Assembly: GCA_029570245.1 (NCBI GenBank)
Contig: JAKQSH010000224.1
Location: forward strand, 1-14,279
From: Deltaproteobacteria bacterium
Lineage (GTDB): Bacteria > Myxococcota_A > SURF-8
Reading direction: 5' to 3'
DNA: 14,279 nucleotides
The notes under the pieces were generated by a model. That model was given only the letters and a program-made list of their open reading frames with translations, ran no database searches and was not told the origin of the DNA. The position numbers and the translations under genes are program-made. Below are positions 5,781 to 12,987 of this stretch, in pieces; position 1 is the first letter of the stretch; every line of letters starts with the position of its first letter.

Positions 5781-7685
5781 TTACGCTTCCTGAGCTTCCG
5801 CTTCTTTCTTTGTCGCTTCAGCTTCGGCTTCGCGAGCTTCGCGTTCCTCTTTCTGACGTTCGGTTTTGCGGATGAAGTTTCTGAAGACCAGAACCAGTAT
5901 CGGGCTGGAAATGGCGATGATGCCGAAAATCAGCCACATCATTTCGGGGCCGTTATACCACTGACGCGCGCCTGAAACCACGTCGTTAAGGACGCCTTCG
6001 GGGCAGTACTTGGTAAGCAACAGACCCGACAGCCAGCCGTTAAGCGGCTTGGCAATGAACATCGGCAGAGCCGCCAGGCTCATGTAAGTGCCTTCGCGTC
6101 CGCGCGGGGCGATGGTTACGGTGTATTCCGAAAGGCGCGGCGACCAGATCAACTCGCCGAATGCGAAAATGACTATCTGCAGCAGGATCAGCGTCAGGAA
6201 TCCGTTCTCGTAAGTCCAACCCAGGGCCAGGAAGAATTTGGCCGGAATGGCCAGGGCGAACACGGAAGAAGCCGAAACGAAGGTGCCGACGATGATGAGC
6301 CTGAACACGGTGAACTTCATTACGATCGGTATGAAGAGAATCAGGCCGGTTACAATAATGGCCGGGTTGATGGCGTTCAACAGACCGATGGGCGCATCCG
6401 GGCCGAGCACGCGGTCGTAATACTTGGGCATTACCATGAACTGATGCGTAAACACCAGTTTGACGCCGATAAGCAGTACCAGGAAGAACATGAAGCGCCA
6501 GAAGGCCGGTTCCTTTACAACGTCGATGAGAATCGCCATGGGATTCTCGCGGTCTTCCTTGGCCACAGGCGGCATCTCGATTACTTCGCCGTCGTCGTTG
6601 ACCATGACGTTGGCGCGCAGCATCAGTGAAGCTCCGGCGCAGATCAAGGCGAAAATCGAACCGGCTATTAGAATGGATTCGTTGCCGAAGTTGTTGCGCA
6701 GGAAATCGAACATGACGTAGCTCAGAACCGCGCCGATGTTCATTGTGAGATACTGGAAGTTGAAAGCCGTACCGGAGGTGCGTTTGTTGGTGTATTTGCG
6801 CAGAGCGGTATAAATGGCCGGAGTCATAAGAGCTTCACCCATGGCGGTGAAAATAAGAATTATGAAAACGACGATTTTAAGAATATCCTGAATCGACAGC
6901 TTGGCGCGCAGTTCCGGGTAGTTGGTGACGATGCCGATTATGGCTTTTTTGAGTTCTTCGCTTCCGGCGGCGGCGGCCTTGTCGAGATTGATGTAATATT
7001 TTTCCGCAATGCTCGGATTTTCACCGACCAGCATTACAACCAGCTGTTTGAATTTCTCCTGATCCTGCAATTGGGTGGCAAGATTTTCACCGAAAGTTTT
7101 CTTTACCTGTTCCGATTTCGCGGCGGTAAGCAGCAGGTTCTCGCGCAGGCCCTTCGAGTCCAGGCGCAGCTCTTCGGCCTTCAGGTTTTTGCCGGCAAGA
7201 TCGGGATTTGCCATGATGATTTCTACCTGGGCGTTTATGAGCTTGTCGTTGTCGTGCGTGAAAACCTTCTTATCAAGCTCCTGCTCGGAGATCATGGTGC
7301 GGGCTTTTTCAACATCCAGATTGTTTTCCAGATACCAGTTCTCGATGGGGCCTATGAGACCCATGATGAGACGGCAGGGAATGAGAAGCAGCATGCTGTA
7401 TAAAAGGGCTTTTTTAACGCCGATGGAGTCGATGATGGGGCCTGAGAAGAAAATGATGATGGTTATCATAAACGAGAAAATGCCGACGACGTTGCCAGCC
7501 CACTGATCGTCGAAGCCGACGTTCTCCGAAAGATACATGGCCAGAACGGTAATGAACGAGAAATAGGCCAGCATCTCGAAGAAGTTGATGACCAGGTTCA
7601 GATTCCAGAACTCACGCGGAGTGTGTTTCAGAATCTTGAACTCCGAAAAATAATTCTTCAGACCTTCAACGATAGACAACAGCAT
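5781..7685 (-). CDS. Major facilitator superfamily transporter with large periplasmic insertion
   Basis: A 634-residue integral membrane protein with about 12 predicted helices. The N-terminal half has NFFEMLAYFSFITVLAMYL (TM1, resembling the POT/peptide-transporter NFFERxxYY signature), then motif A between TM2 and TM3 as GPIIDSIGVKKAL. Between TM3 (about residues 91-112) and TM4 (about 267-288) lies an extra ~150-residue, charged, mostly helical segment that motif A topology puts in the periplasm. TM5-TM12 follow, with a cytoplasmic linker near 360-395, and the C-terminus is a charged Glu/Arg/Lys/Ala-rich tail. Start: ATG at 7685, preceded by AGGA at 8 bp; the TTG two codons earlier lies only 2 bp from that site. 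Substrate unknown; a peptide or small solute is possible from the POT-like TM1, but weakly supported. Confidence 0.85.
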   Translation of the reverse strand: MLLSIVEGLKNYFSEFKILKHTPREFWNLNLVINFFEMLAYFSFITVLAMYLSENVGFDDQWAGNVVGIFSFMITIIIFFSGPIIDSIGVKKALLYSMLLLIPCRLIMGLIGPIENWYLENNLDVEKARTMISEQELDKKVFTHDNDKLINAQVEIIMANPDLAGKNLKAEELRLDSKGLRENLLLTAAKSEQVKKTFGENLATQLQDQEKFKQLVVMLVGENPSIAEKYYINLDKAAAAGSEELKKAIIGIVTNYPELRAKLSIQDILKIVVFIILIFTAMGEALMTPAIYTALRKYTNKRTSGTAFNFQYLTMNIGAVLSYVMFDFLRNNFGNESILIAGSIFALICAGASLMLRANVMVNDDGEVIEMPPVAKEDRENPMAILIDVVKEPAFWRFMFFLVLLIGVKLVFTHQFMVMPKYYDRVLGPDAPIGLLNAINPAIIVTGLILFIPIVMKFTVFRLIIVGTFVSASSVFALAIPAKFFLALGWTYENGFLTLILLQIVIFAFGELIWSPRLSEYTVTIAPRGREGTYMSLAALPMFIAKPLNGWLSGLLLTKYCPEGVLNDVVSGARQWYNGPEMMWLIFGIIAISSPILVLVFRNFIRKTERQKEEREAREAEAEATKKEAEAQEA

Positions 7686-7705
7686 TTTCAAAGTCCTTTT
7701 CTGTG

Positions 7706-7742
7706 TTTATAAGCAACCAGTTGGAAAATTCCTACCACCTGG
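7706..7742 (-). promoter_or_regulatory. Candidate promoter -10 box and operator palindrome of the MFS gene
   Basis: On the minus strand TATAAA (7711-7706) lies about 20 bp before the start codon, leaving a very short leader with the ribosome-binding site. Just upstream, 7717-7742 is an imperfect palindrome, CCAGTTGG and CCACCTGG (7 of 8 pairs) around a core containing GGAAAATTCC. It covers the place where a -35 box should be, and the sequence there (TAGGAA) is far from consensus, so an operator or activator site is plausible. The regulator is unknown. Confidence 0.3.
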
Positions 7743-7805
7743 CTTCACGCTTGTACAGATAAATTATCGGCAATCGACATTTTCACAAAAACAGCCCGGC
7801 AGATG

Positions 7806-7836
7806 AAAAAAACGCTCCGTCAGTGCTTTCCGGCGC
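7806..7836 (-). terminator. Probable terminator of the tex-to-glycosyltransferase unit
   Basis: On the minus strand GCGCCG and CGGAGC pair as a short G/C-rich stem with one internal mismatch (7831-7836 with 7814-7819) and an 11-base loop, followed by G and seven T (7812-7806). The hairpin overlaps the end of the glycosyltransferase gene. The stem is short, but the T run is clear and its place at the end of a six-gene unit fits. Confidence 0.45.
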
Positions 7837-9133
7837 AGAGTTCTTCGAGCAGACGCGCCAGGCGTCCGGCTACGGCTTCGCCGGAATAGGACGCCACCGC
7901 CGCTTTGTCGGGATTATAAAAGCTTTCCTTTTTTTCGAGCAGTTTTTCGAGGAAGTCAGTCACCTGCGACGCGCTCTGGGCTGTTGCGCCGCAACGGGTG
8001 TGCGTAAGCAGATCGTTTACGGCTGAATCCGCCGGAATCATCGCCAGTATCGGACGCTGCGCGCCGATGTACTCGAAGATTTTTCCTGTCATAACTCCGC
8101 GCACCGCCGGCGAAATTTCCTCCACCATAAGCAGCACATCGGCTTTTTCCTGCCAGGCCAGCGCTTCGTCGTGTCGCATGGCCGCCATGCATTTCACGCT
8201 GTCGCCCAGCCCAAGACGGGTGGCGCGGGATTCCACCACTGCGCGCGCGTCGGAACCGATGAAAAGCGCCTGTCCGCAGCCGTGTCTGCGGCGGAATTCC
8301 GCCAGACCTTCAAGAAAAGCCTGCGGATTGCGGCGTCCGTTATAGAGCATACCGGTGTGAAGAATCAATGGGCCGCCGTCCGAAAAACGCCAGGGCGCTA
8401 GACTGCGACCGCCGTCGTAACTGTTGGGCAGAACAGCGGTTTTTATGCCGTGCAGAGCTTCAAGTTCTTCGGCTATGGGACGCGAAACCGTCGTGAAGCG
8501 GTCGGCATGGCGCACCACCAGCTTTTCGATGCTCTGATCCAGCTGATGTACCAGCGGCCAGCGCGGATCAGCCGGATTCAGCGACCAGTGATCGCGGTAG
8601 TCGATGACAAGCGGCAGTCCCAGGCGCTTCGCCACTATCGCGCCGACTATGGCATCGGACGCCGGACCGATGGAGGCCAGCACCGCATCGGCGCCGTGTT
8701 TTTCGACAAGCTTCAGGGCTGCCGAAATCGCGCCCGGCACAAAAGGCAGAAAACGATCTGGCATGCGATTCATTGAAACGAACCAGAACTGGCGCGGGGC
8801 CTGTTTAAGGTAGCGCAGAATGAGAGCACGCCAGGAAAAATCGTTTATTTTTCCGGCAGCGGAAACCGGCGCGTCTGAATTTTTTGTATGCGCCGCAAAA
8901 AAACTGCGCAGTTTGTGAATCGGCAGATAAGGATCGACAAAATCAACATGTATACAGGCCAGCGAATAATCTTCCAGACGCCCGTCGGAGCTCATGTCGG
9001 CTGTCGTGCGCCCCGCCACCACCAGCGATTCCCAGCCGTGGCCGCGCAGGTCGCGAACCATGCGCTGAGCGCGGTAGGCTCCCATGGTGGCGGTAGGCGG
9101 ATAATAACAGCTTATGTACAGCAGGCGTTTCAC
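7820..9133 (-). CDS. GT4-type glycosyltransferase
   Basis: A 437-residue GT-B-fold glycosyltransferase, cytoplasmic or membrane-associated, that transfers a sugar from a nucleotide donor. The N-terminal acceptor domain opens with RLLYISCYYPPTATMGAYR (residues 3-21), the Rossmann strand with the Pro/Gly loop usual in family GT4. The linker has VVRHADRFTTVSRPIAEEL (206-224) and VLPNSYD. The donor domain starts at LILHTGMLYNGRRNP, and the donor-binding signature is present as TGKIFEYIGAQRPIL (349-363), with Lys351 and Glu354. The start is a GTG with AGGAG 8 bp upstream, inside a GTGA overlap with the stop of the HAD gene, so translation is probably coupled. It is last in the tex-led unit. Sugar and acceptor cannot be told from sequence. 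Confidence 0.9.
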   Translation of the reverse strand: MKRLLYISCYYPPTATMGAYRAQRMVRDLRGHGWESLVVAGRTTADMSSDGRLEDYSLACIHVDFVDPYLPIHKLRSFFAAHTKNSDAPVSAAGKINDFSWRALILRYLKQAPRQFWFVSMNRMPDRFLPFVPGAISAALKLVEKHGADAVLASIGPASDAIVGAIVAKRLGLPLVIDYRDHWSLNPADPRWPLVHQLDQSIEKLVVRHADRFTTVSRPIAEELEALHGIKTAVLPNSYDGGRSLAPWRFSDGGPLILHTGMLYNGRRNPQAFLEGLAEFRRRHGCGQALFIGSDARAVVESRATRLGLGDSVKCMAAMRHDEALAWQEKADVLLMVEEISPAVRGVMTGKIFEYIGAQRPILAMIPADSAVNDLLTHTRCGATAQSASQVTDFLEKLLEKKESFYNPDKAAVASYSGEAVAGRLARLLEELCAGKH

Positions 9134-9786
9134 GCTTGTCGCTCCTGCGGCAGCAGCGGTTCAAGTTCGAGCGCGGCGTTTTCAAGCGTTTCGTCGTCGC
9201 TTATGCGCCACACGCGGCACATGCCGGAAAACAGCCGCTCGTCGTCGGTGTGATCGTCGAAGGCCGCAGTCTGCGAAATGTCGAGGCCGTGCGCCGCCAG
9301 GTATTTTTCGAGGTGAGCGCGTTTGTCGGAGCGGGCGTCTTTAAGAACCACGCGCGGCTCAACGCGCGCCCTGCCGGAAGCGTCGCATTCGAGCGTCTGC
9401 GCTATTACGCTGATGCGCCCGTTGAAGATTCCGCAGGCATCCAGCAGGCGCCGGGCCACGCAGTCGAAACCGGAAGAAAGCAGAACAATATGCAGACCGG
9501 AAACAGCCGCCCACTGCGGCAGCAGACGCAAGGCCGCCGGTCGGAATTCTATTTCGTCCAGAAAACCGCGAATCCGCATGCAGGGCGTTTCGCGCCATTC
9601 GTCCACGTCCAGGCGGCAGAACTCGTGATAGTCGATTTTTCCGGCGGTAAAATCTTCGAGATGCCGTACAGCCTGACCCCACAAGCCCAGCCGCTCGTGG
9701 ATGTGTTTCCAAGGGCTGGGCTCGCGGGTCAGAGTTCCGTCAAGGTCCAGAAGCAGAAGGCGTACTGAATCGCTTGCGTTCCGCAC
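9130..9786 (-). CDS. HAD-superfamily phosphatase, subfamily IB (SerB-like)
   Basis: A phosphomonoesterase-type HAD protein of 218 residues if it starts at the GTG at 9786, two bases after the aminotransferase stop (TGATCGTG). Motif I is LLLLDLDGTLT with nucleophile D14 and acid D16; motif II is VLLSSGFD (Ser104/105); the motif III Lys is within LKDARSDKRAHL; the metal-binding motif is AAFDDHTDDERLF. The helical cap between motifs I and II and the overall order match the phosphoserine-phosphatase-like IB group, but the final motif differs from the GDGxND of SerB, so the substrate is probably not phosphoserine. No strong ribosome-binding site precedes the GTG; an in-frame ATG at 9834 inside the aminotransferase gene is an alternative. 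It lies between an aminotransferase and a glycosyltransferase, which suggests a metabolite or lipid/sugar phosphate. Confidence 0.8.
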   Translation of the reverse strand: MRNASDSVRLLLLDLDGTLTREPSPWKHIHERLGLWGQAVRHLEDFTAGKIDYHEFCRLDVDEWRETPCMRIRGFLDEIEFRPAALRLLPQWAAVSGLHIVLLSSGFDCVARRLLDACGIFNGRISVIAQTLECDASGRARVEPRVVLKDARSDKRAHLEKYLAAHGLDISQTAAFDDHTDDERLFSGMCRVWRISDDETLENAALELEPLLPQERQA

Positions 9787-9788
9787 GA

Positions 9789-11027
9789 TCAGTCGCCGAA
9801 GGTCTTTTTCACCACAGCAAAAGCTTCGTCGCATCTGGCAAGCGCCTGGTCGATGTCGGCTTCGGTATGCGCCGCCGAAACGAACCAGTTGTGGTGCGGA
9901 TGCAGAAACACTCCGCGCTTGGAGGCTTCGGCAGAGAAAAGCTGCATGCGGCGGAAGTCGCCTTCGTTGGCGAATTTCATGTATGGAATCGGAGCCGGGC
10001 CGGTTACGCTGACCTTCAGACCGTGCTGTGCGCCAAGTTTGCGTAGTCCTTCCTGGAACTGCGTGCCGACTTTCCACATTTTGCCCGAAGCGTCGATGGC
10101 CTTCATTTCTTCGATGGTGGCGATGCAGGCCGCCAGTTCGTTGGCCGAGGCCCAGAATGAGCCGGTGAAGAAAACGCGCGTGGAAGCCAGTTTGAGTTTT
10201 TCGACGCCCACCAGGGCCGACAGCGGATAACCGTTGGCGATGGCCTTCGAGAAACAGATCATGTCGGCATCGAAGCCGAAATGCTGATCGGAACCGGCGA
10301 TGTTAAGGCGCCAGCCGGCGCGCACGTCGTCAACGATGATAAGAATGCCCTCTTCGTCGCAGAGCTTGCGCACCTTGTTCCACCAGTCGTTTTCCGGCAT
10401 GTACTGATCGGAGAAGGTCGGATGATGATACGGCGACGAAATGAAGGCCGCAATCTGACCCTTGTATTTCTCCACCGCCGCCTTGAACTCGTCGAAGTCG
10501 TTCCAGTTGACGAGGTGAATATGCATCTTGTCTTCGGGCGTCAGTCCGCCGTGTCCCGGAGTGCACCAGGCATGTCCGCCGTGATATCCGCCGCGACAGG
10601 CGATTACGCAGTCGCGCTGGGTGAACTCACGCGCCACCTGCAGAGCGTAGGTGGTGACGTCGGAGCCGTTCTTGGCGAAGATGGCCCAGTCGGCGATCTT
10701 CACCGTTTCGACCAGCAGTTTTGCGGCCTTTACCTGCAGTTCCGTGGGATGATTGAAACAGGAACCCTTGGCCTGCTGGGCACGCACGGCTTCATCGACT
10801 TTGGGGTGGCGGTGTCCCAGCACTATAGGGCCGTAACCGCACATGAAGTCGATGTATTCGTTTCCGTCAACGTCCCAGTAACGGCAGCCCTCGGCCTTTT
10901 CGGCGAAATAGGGGAAGGAACCGGGAACGGTGATGGCCGGAGTCATGTGACCCGGAATGGCGCCCGGAATGTAGCGGGCGGCTTCCTTGAAGAGTTCGAG
11001 CGAGCGATTGAACTTATATTCACTCAT
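9789..11027 (-). CDS. Class-III PLP aminotransferase, glutamate-1-semialdehyde aminomutase-like
   Basis: A 412-residue fold-type I PLP enzyme. Visible signatures: FMCGYGPIVLGHRHPKV (61-77), FAKNGSDVTTYALQVAR (117-133, the phosphate-binding loop), GGYHGGHAWCT (146-156), IIVDDVRAGWR (230-240) with the Asp that holds the PLP ring nitrogen, and the Schiff-base lysine K261 in CFSKAIANGYPLSALVG. The C-terminal HHNWFVSAAHTEADIDQAL resembles GSA aminomutases. However, the usual FDEVxTGFR is VDDVRAGWR, and the gene is far from haem genes, so it is more likely a paralogue acting on another amino/oxo substrate than HemL. ATG with AGGAGG (11035-11040) 7 bp upstream sets the start. It is coupled closely to the HAD gene behind it and lies 27 bp after the SCP2-like gene. 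Confidence 0.9.
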   Translation of the reverse strand: MSEYKFNRSLELFKEAARYIPGAIPGHMTPAITVPGSFPYFAEKAEGCRYWDVDGNEYIDFMCGYGPIVLGHRHPKVDEAVRAQQAKGSCFNHPTELQVKAAKLLVETVKIADWAIFAKNGSDVTTYALQVAREFTQRDCVIACRGGYHGGHAWCTPGHGGLTPEDKMHIHLVNWNDFDEFKAAVEKYKGQIAAFISSPYHHPTFSDQYMPENDWWNKVRKLCDEEGILIIVDDVRAGWRLNIAGSDQHFGFDADMICFSKAIANGYPLSALVGVEKLKLASTRVFFTGSFWASANELAACIATIEEMKAIDASGKMWKVGTQFQEGLRKLGAQHGLKVSVTGPAPIPYMKFANEGDFRRMQLFSAEASKRGVFLHPHHNWFVSAAHTEADIDQALARCDEAFAVVKKTFGD

Positions 11028-11054
11028 GTTAAAGCCTCCTTGGCTTAAGGCGCG

Positions 11055-11855
11055 TTATTTGAGGTACCAGCCGACGCGGTCGATGATCGCGTTCAGATGG
11101 TCGGCCATTGGAATCAATCCCGACATGCGCACGTCGCCGTCGCCCAGAGCCGCAAAAGCGTCGAGCTTGCCGGTGAAGAGATTCAGCGCCGTGTCGATGT
11201 CTTTGAAGGTGGTGGTGACGGAGGGGTTCTTCACTTCGCCCCAGATGGGACGGAATTTGCCGCCCTGTACGCTGATGCAGGCCGCCGGGCCTTCGGGCAG
11301 AACCTTGAACATGGCCACGCCTTCAGGAACCGATTTCGCCCAGTGCGAAGCCTTGCTGTCGTGCTCGGCCAGCTGCGCCACGCCCGCCGCAATGGTGTGC
11401 AGCGTCATTTTCACCACCTGCGCCTTGAAGCCGGGGTCTTTGAGGCTTTCGTCCGACGGCTTGAGGTATTTTTCAAGCAGGGTGCTGAGCTGCGTGAAGC
11501 GTTTCAGATCGGACATACGCCAGGCTCCCCAGTACGGGATGGGCACCACCTTTTCACCTGCGAACATGCGGTTGGCCTGTTCGTAGGATGTGAATAGCAG
11601 TCCGGTGTCGGCGGACAGCGTGGTGTCGGTGGTTGAAGTGATTTTGCCGTTGCCGATGGCGATGAAGATGGAGGGACCGCCCATGACTCGGAAGCGGATC
11701 GAGAATTTCATTCCCTTTATCAGCTCCTGAGCATCGGCGTCGTACTGTACCAGCTCCTCCAGGCGCGGCAGTACGGCCAGCATGTTGAGGTGGGCTACCA
11801 CCTTCTGCCGCTCTTCGGCGGCGCACTTGCATTTACAGGTCATTTCGTTTGCCAT
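11055..11855 (-). CDS. SCP2 sterol-carrier-like protein, probably two tandem SCP2 folds
   Basis: A 266-residue soluble protein without signal peptide. The C-terminal half (about 175-266) has the SCP2 pattern: a beta strand run GPAACISVQGGKFRPIWGE, then VTTTFKDIDTALNLFTGKLD, the Gly-rich DGDVRMSG and the final helix PMADHLNAIIDRV. The N-terminal half (about 46-130) shows a similar layout, IFIAIGNGKI, then TGLLFTSYEQANRMFAGEK, so an internal duplication is likely. SCP2 domains bind lipids or fatty acyl groups and occur in bacterial enzymes and carriers. The N-terminus carries a Cys cluster, C7-K-C9-K-C11, not part of the domain. The ribosome-binding site AGAGG is made from the last codons of the upstream gene; only 3 bp lie between. 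Function unknown; family assignment is moderately sure. Confidence 0.7.
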   Translation of the reverse strand: MANEMTCKCKCAAEERQKVVAHLNMLAVLPRLEELVQYDADAQELIKGMKFSIRFRVMGGPSIFIAIGNGKITSTTDTTLSADTGLLFTSYEQANRMFAGEKVVPIPYWGAWRMSDLKRFTQLSTLLEKYLKPSDESLKDPGFKAQVVKMTLHTIAAGVAQLAEHDSKASHWAKSVPEGVAMFKVLPEGPAACISVQGGKFRPIWGEVKNPSVTTTFKDIDTALNLFTGKLDAFAALGDGDVRMSGLIPMADHLNAIIDRVGWYLK

Positions 11856-11858
11856 TTT

Positions 11859-12971
11859 TTACCTCTGTATTGGTCCGCCTTCGTAAAAGTTCATAAGCAC
11901 TCCGCGTCTGGCAACGCGGGGCAGGAAAGTGTCGGGGTTTAGTATGGCTTCCGGCGCAAAAACGCCGCGTCGCCTTACCTGCGAGGAGCCGATCATCAGC
12001 GCGCCCTCCAGGCAGGGATAACTGGTTATTTCGGCGATAGGCCCGACGCCGGTGTAGTAATGGTGGCGTTCTCTGCCGTTTTCGTCCTCGCCGTATACGT
12101 CGATGCGGAAAACAGAACGATCGGCTGCGTCGCCCACCTTAAAGACGCCCAGCGGCGGCGACAGCACCCGCGACAGACGTTCGCGACGAGCCGGCGTGGA
12201 AGTGAGCCCAAGCTCGCCGATGCGCGTCGCCAGACGCGCCACCCACACCGGGCGGATTCCACCGTGCAGCGTTACTTCCTCAAGGCCGGGCAGATTGCGC
12301 GGCACCGAAACCGATTCGGCGTGTCCGGTGTAAAAAACGGTTTGCTCCCCTATTGGATCGGGGAATTGCACCACCTTTTCGCCGGTTCCGGTTTTCACGC
12401 GCACTTCACGGCCTTCCATCCATTGCAGAGTGGTGCCGGAGAAAATGTGCATGACGTGTTTGACGTTGGCCGGACCTACTTCCTCGTCGGAACCGCCGGT
12501 CCATTGTATGTTTATGCGGCGCGGCTTCGACATCGACATGTAGCCCTTTTTGGCCAGCATGTTTGTAAGACCCGGCGAGTTGCCCAGTCCGGTTATGATT
12601 GTTACGCCTGCCTTCTCGGCCTCTTCGTGCAGTTTTATTACCGCCAGATAGGCGTCGTAGTCGTCGGCTATGGATACGTAATGTCTGCCGGCTTCAATGC
12701 AGGCCGAAGCGATTTTTTCCTCAAAAATATAGAACGGTCCGACGTAGCCCATGACCACGTCGGAGTCGGAAACGCACCTGATGAGATCGGTTCTGTCGAG
12801 GGCGTTCACCGCCCGGCCTTCGAATTTTTCGCCGTATTTTTTCGCTGCTGCGACGGCCTTTTTCCCGTCCAGATCGGCGATGACGACCTTTTTAACCGAT
12901 TTTTCGTCGGCCAGCGGCTTCAGGACAGCCCTGGCCATAGCCCCACAACCACCAAGCACGCAGATTTTCAT
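11859..12971 (-). CDS. Saccharopine-dehydrogenase-family NAD(P)-dependent oxidoreductase
   Basis: A 370-residue protein with an N-terminal Rossmann fold: KICVLGGCGAMARAVLKPL (2-20) carries the dinucleotide-binding Gly loop, followed by VVIADLD with an acidic residue at the strand end, which often favours NAD. VVMGYVGPFYIFEEKIASAC and HYVSIADDYDAYL are typical of saccharopine dehydrogenase / carboxynorspermidine / homospermidine-type enzymes, as is GLGNSPGLTNMLAKKG, which opens the C-terminal catalytic domain. Such enzymes make or break secondary amines between an amino acid or amine and an oxo acid or aldehyde. Start: ATG at 12971 with AAGGA 7 bp upstream; the frame continues open upstream into tex but without any conserved sequence. 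Its partners here are an SCP2-like protein and an aminotransferase, so classical lysine metabolism is not implied. Confidence 0.87.
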   Translation of the reverse strand: MKICVLGGCGAMARAVLKPLADEKSVKKVVIADLDGKKAVAAAKKYGEKFEGRAVNALDRTDLIRCVSDSDVVMGYVGPFYIFEEKIASACIEAGRHYVSIADDYDAYLAVIKLHEEAEKAGVTIITGLGNSPGLTNMLAKKGYMSMSKPRRINIQWTGGSDEEVGPANVKHVMHIFSGTTLQWMEGREVRVKTGTGEKVVQFPDPIGEQTVFYTGHAESVSVPRNLPGLEEVTLHGGIRPVWVARLATRIGELGLTSTPARRERLSRVLSPPLGVFKVGDAADRSVFRIDVYGEDENGRERHHYYTGVGPIAEITSYPCLEGALMIGSSQVRRRGVFAPEAILNPDTFLPRVARRGVLMNFYEGGPIQR

Positions 12972-12987
12972 GGAAGCGTCCTTTCTT

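Noticed and set aside
9835..10077. Long N-terminal extension of the HAD phosphatase
   Set aside because: It overlaps the aminotransferase gene by nearly 300 bp, is Arg-rich and featureless, and HAD motif I lies just after the GTG at 9786.
10281..11048. 255-codon open frame on the plus strand
   Set aside because: Antisense to the aminotransferase gene, whose PLP motifs are unambiguous; no domain in the shadow translation.
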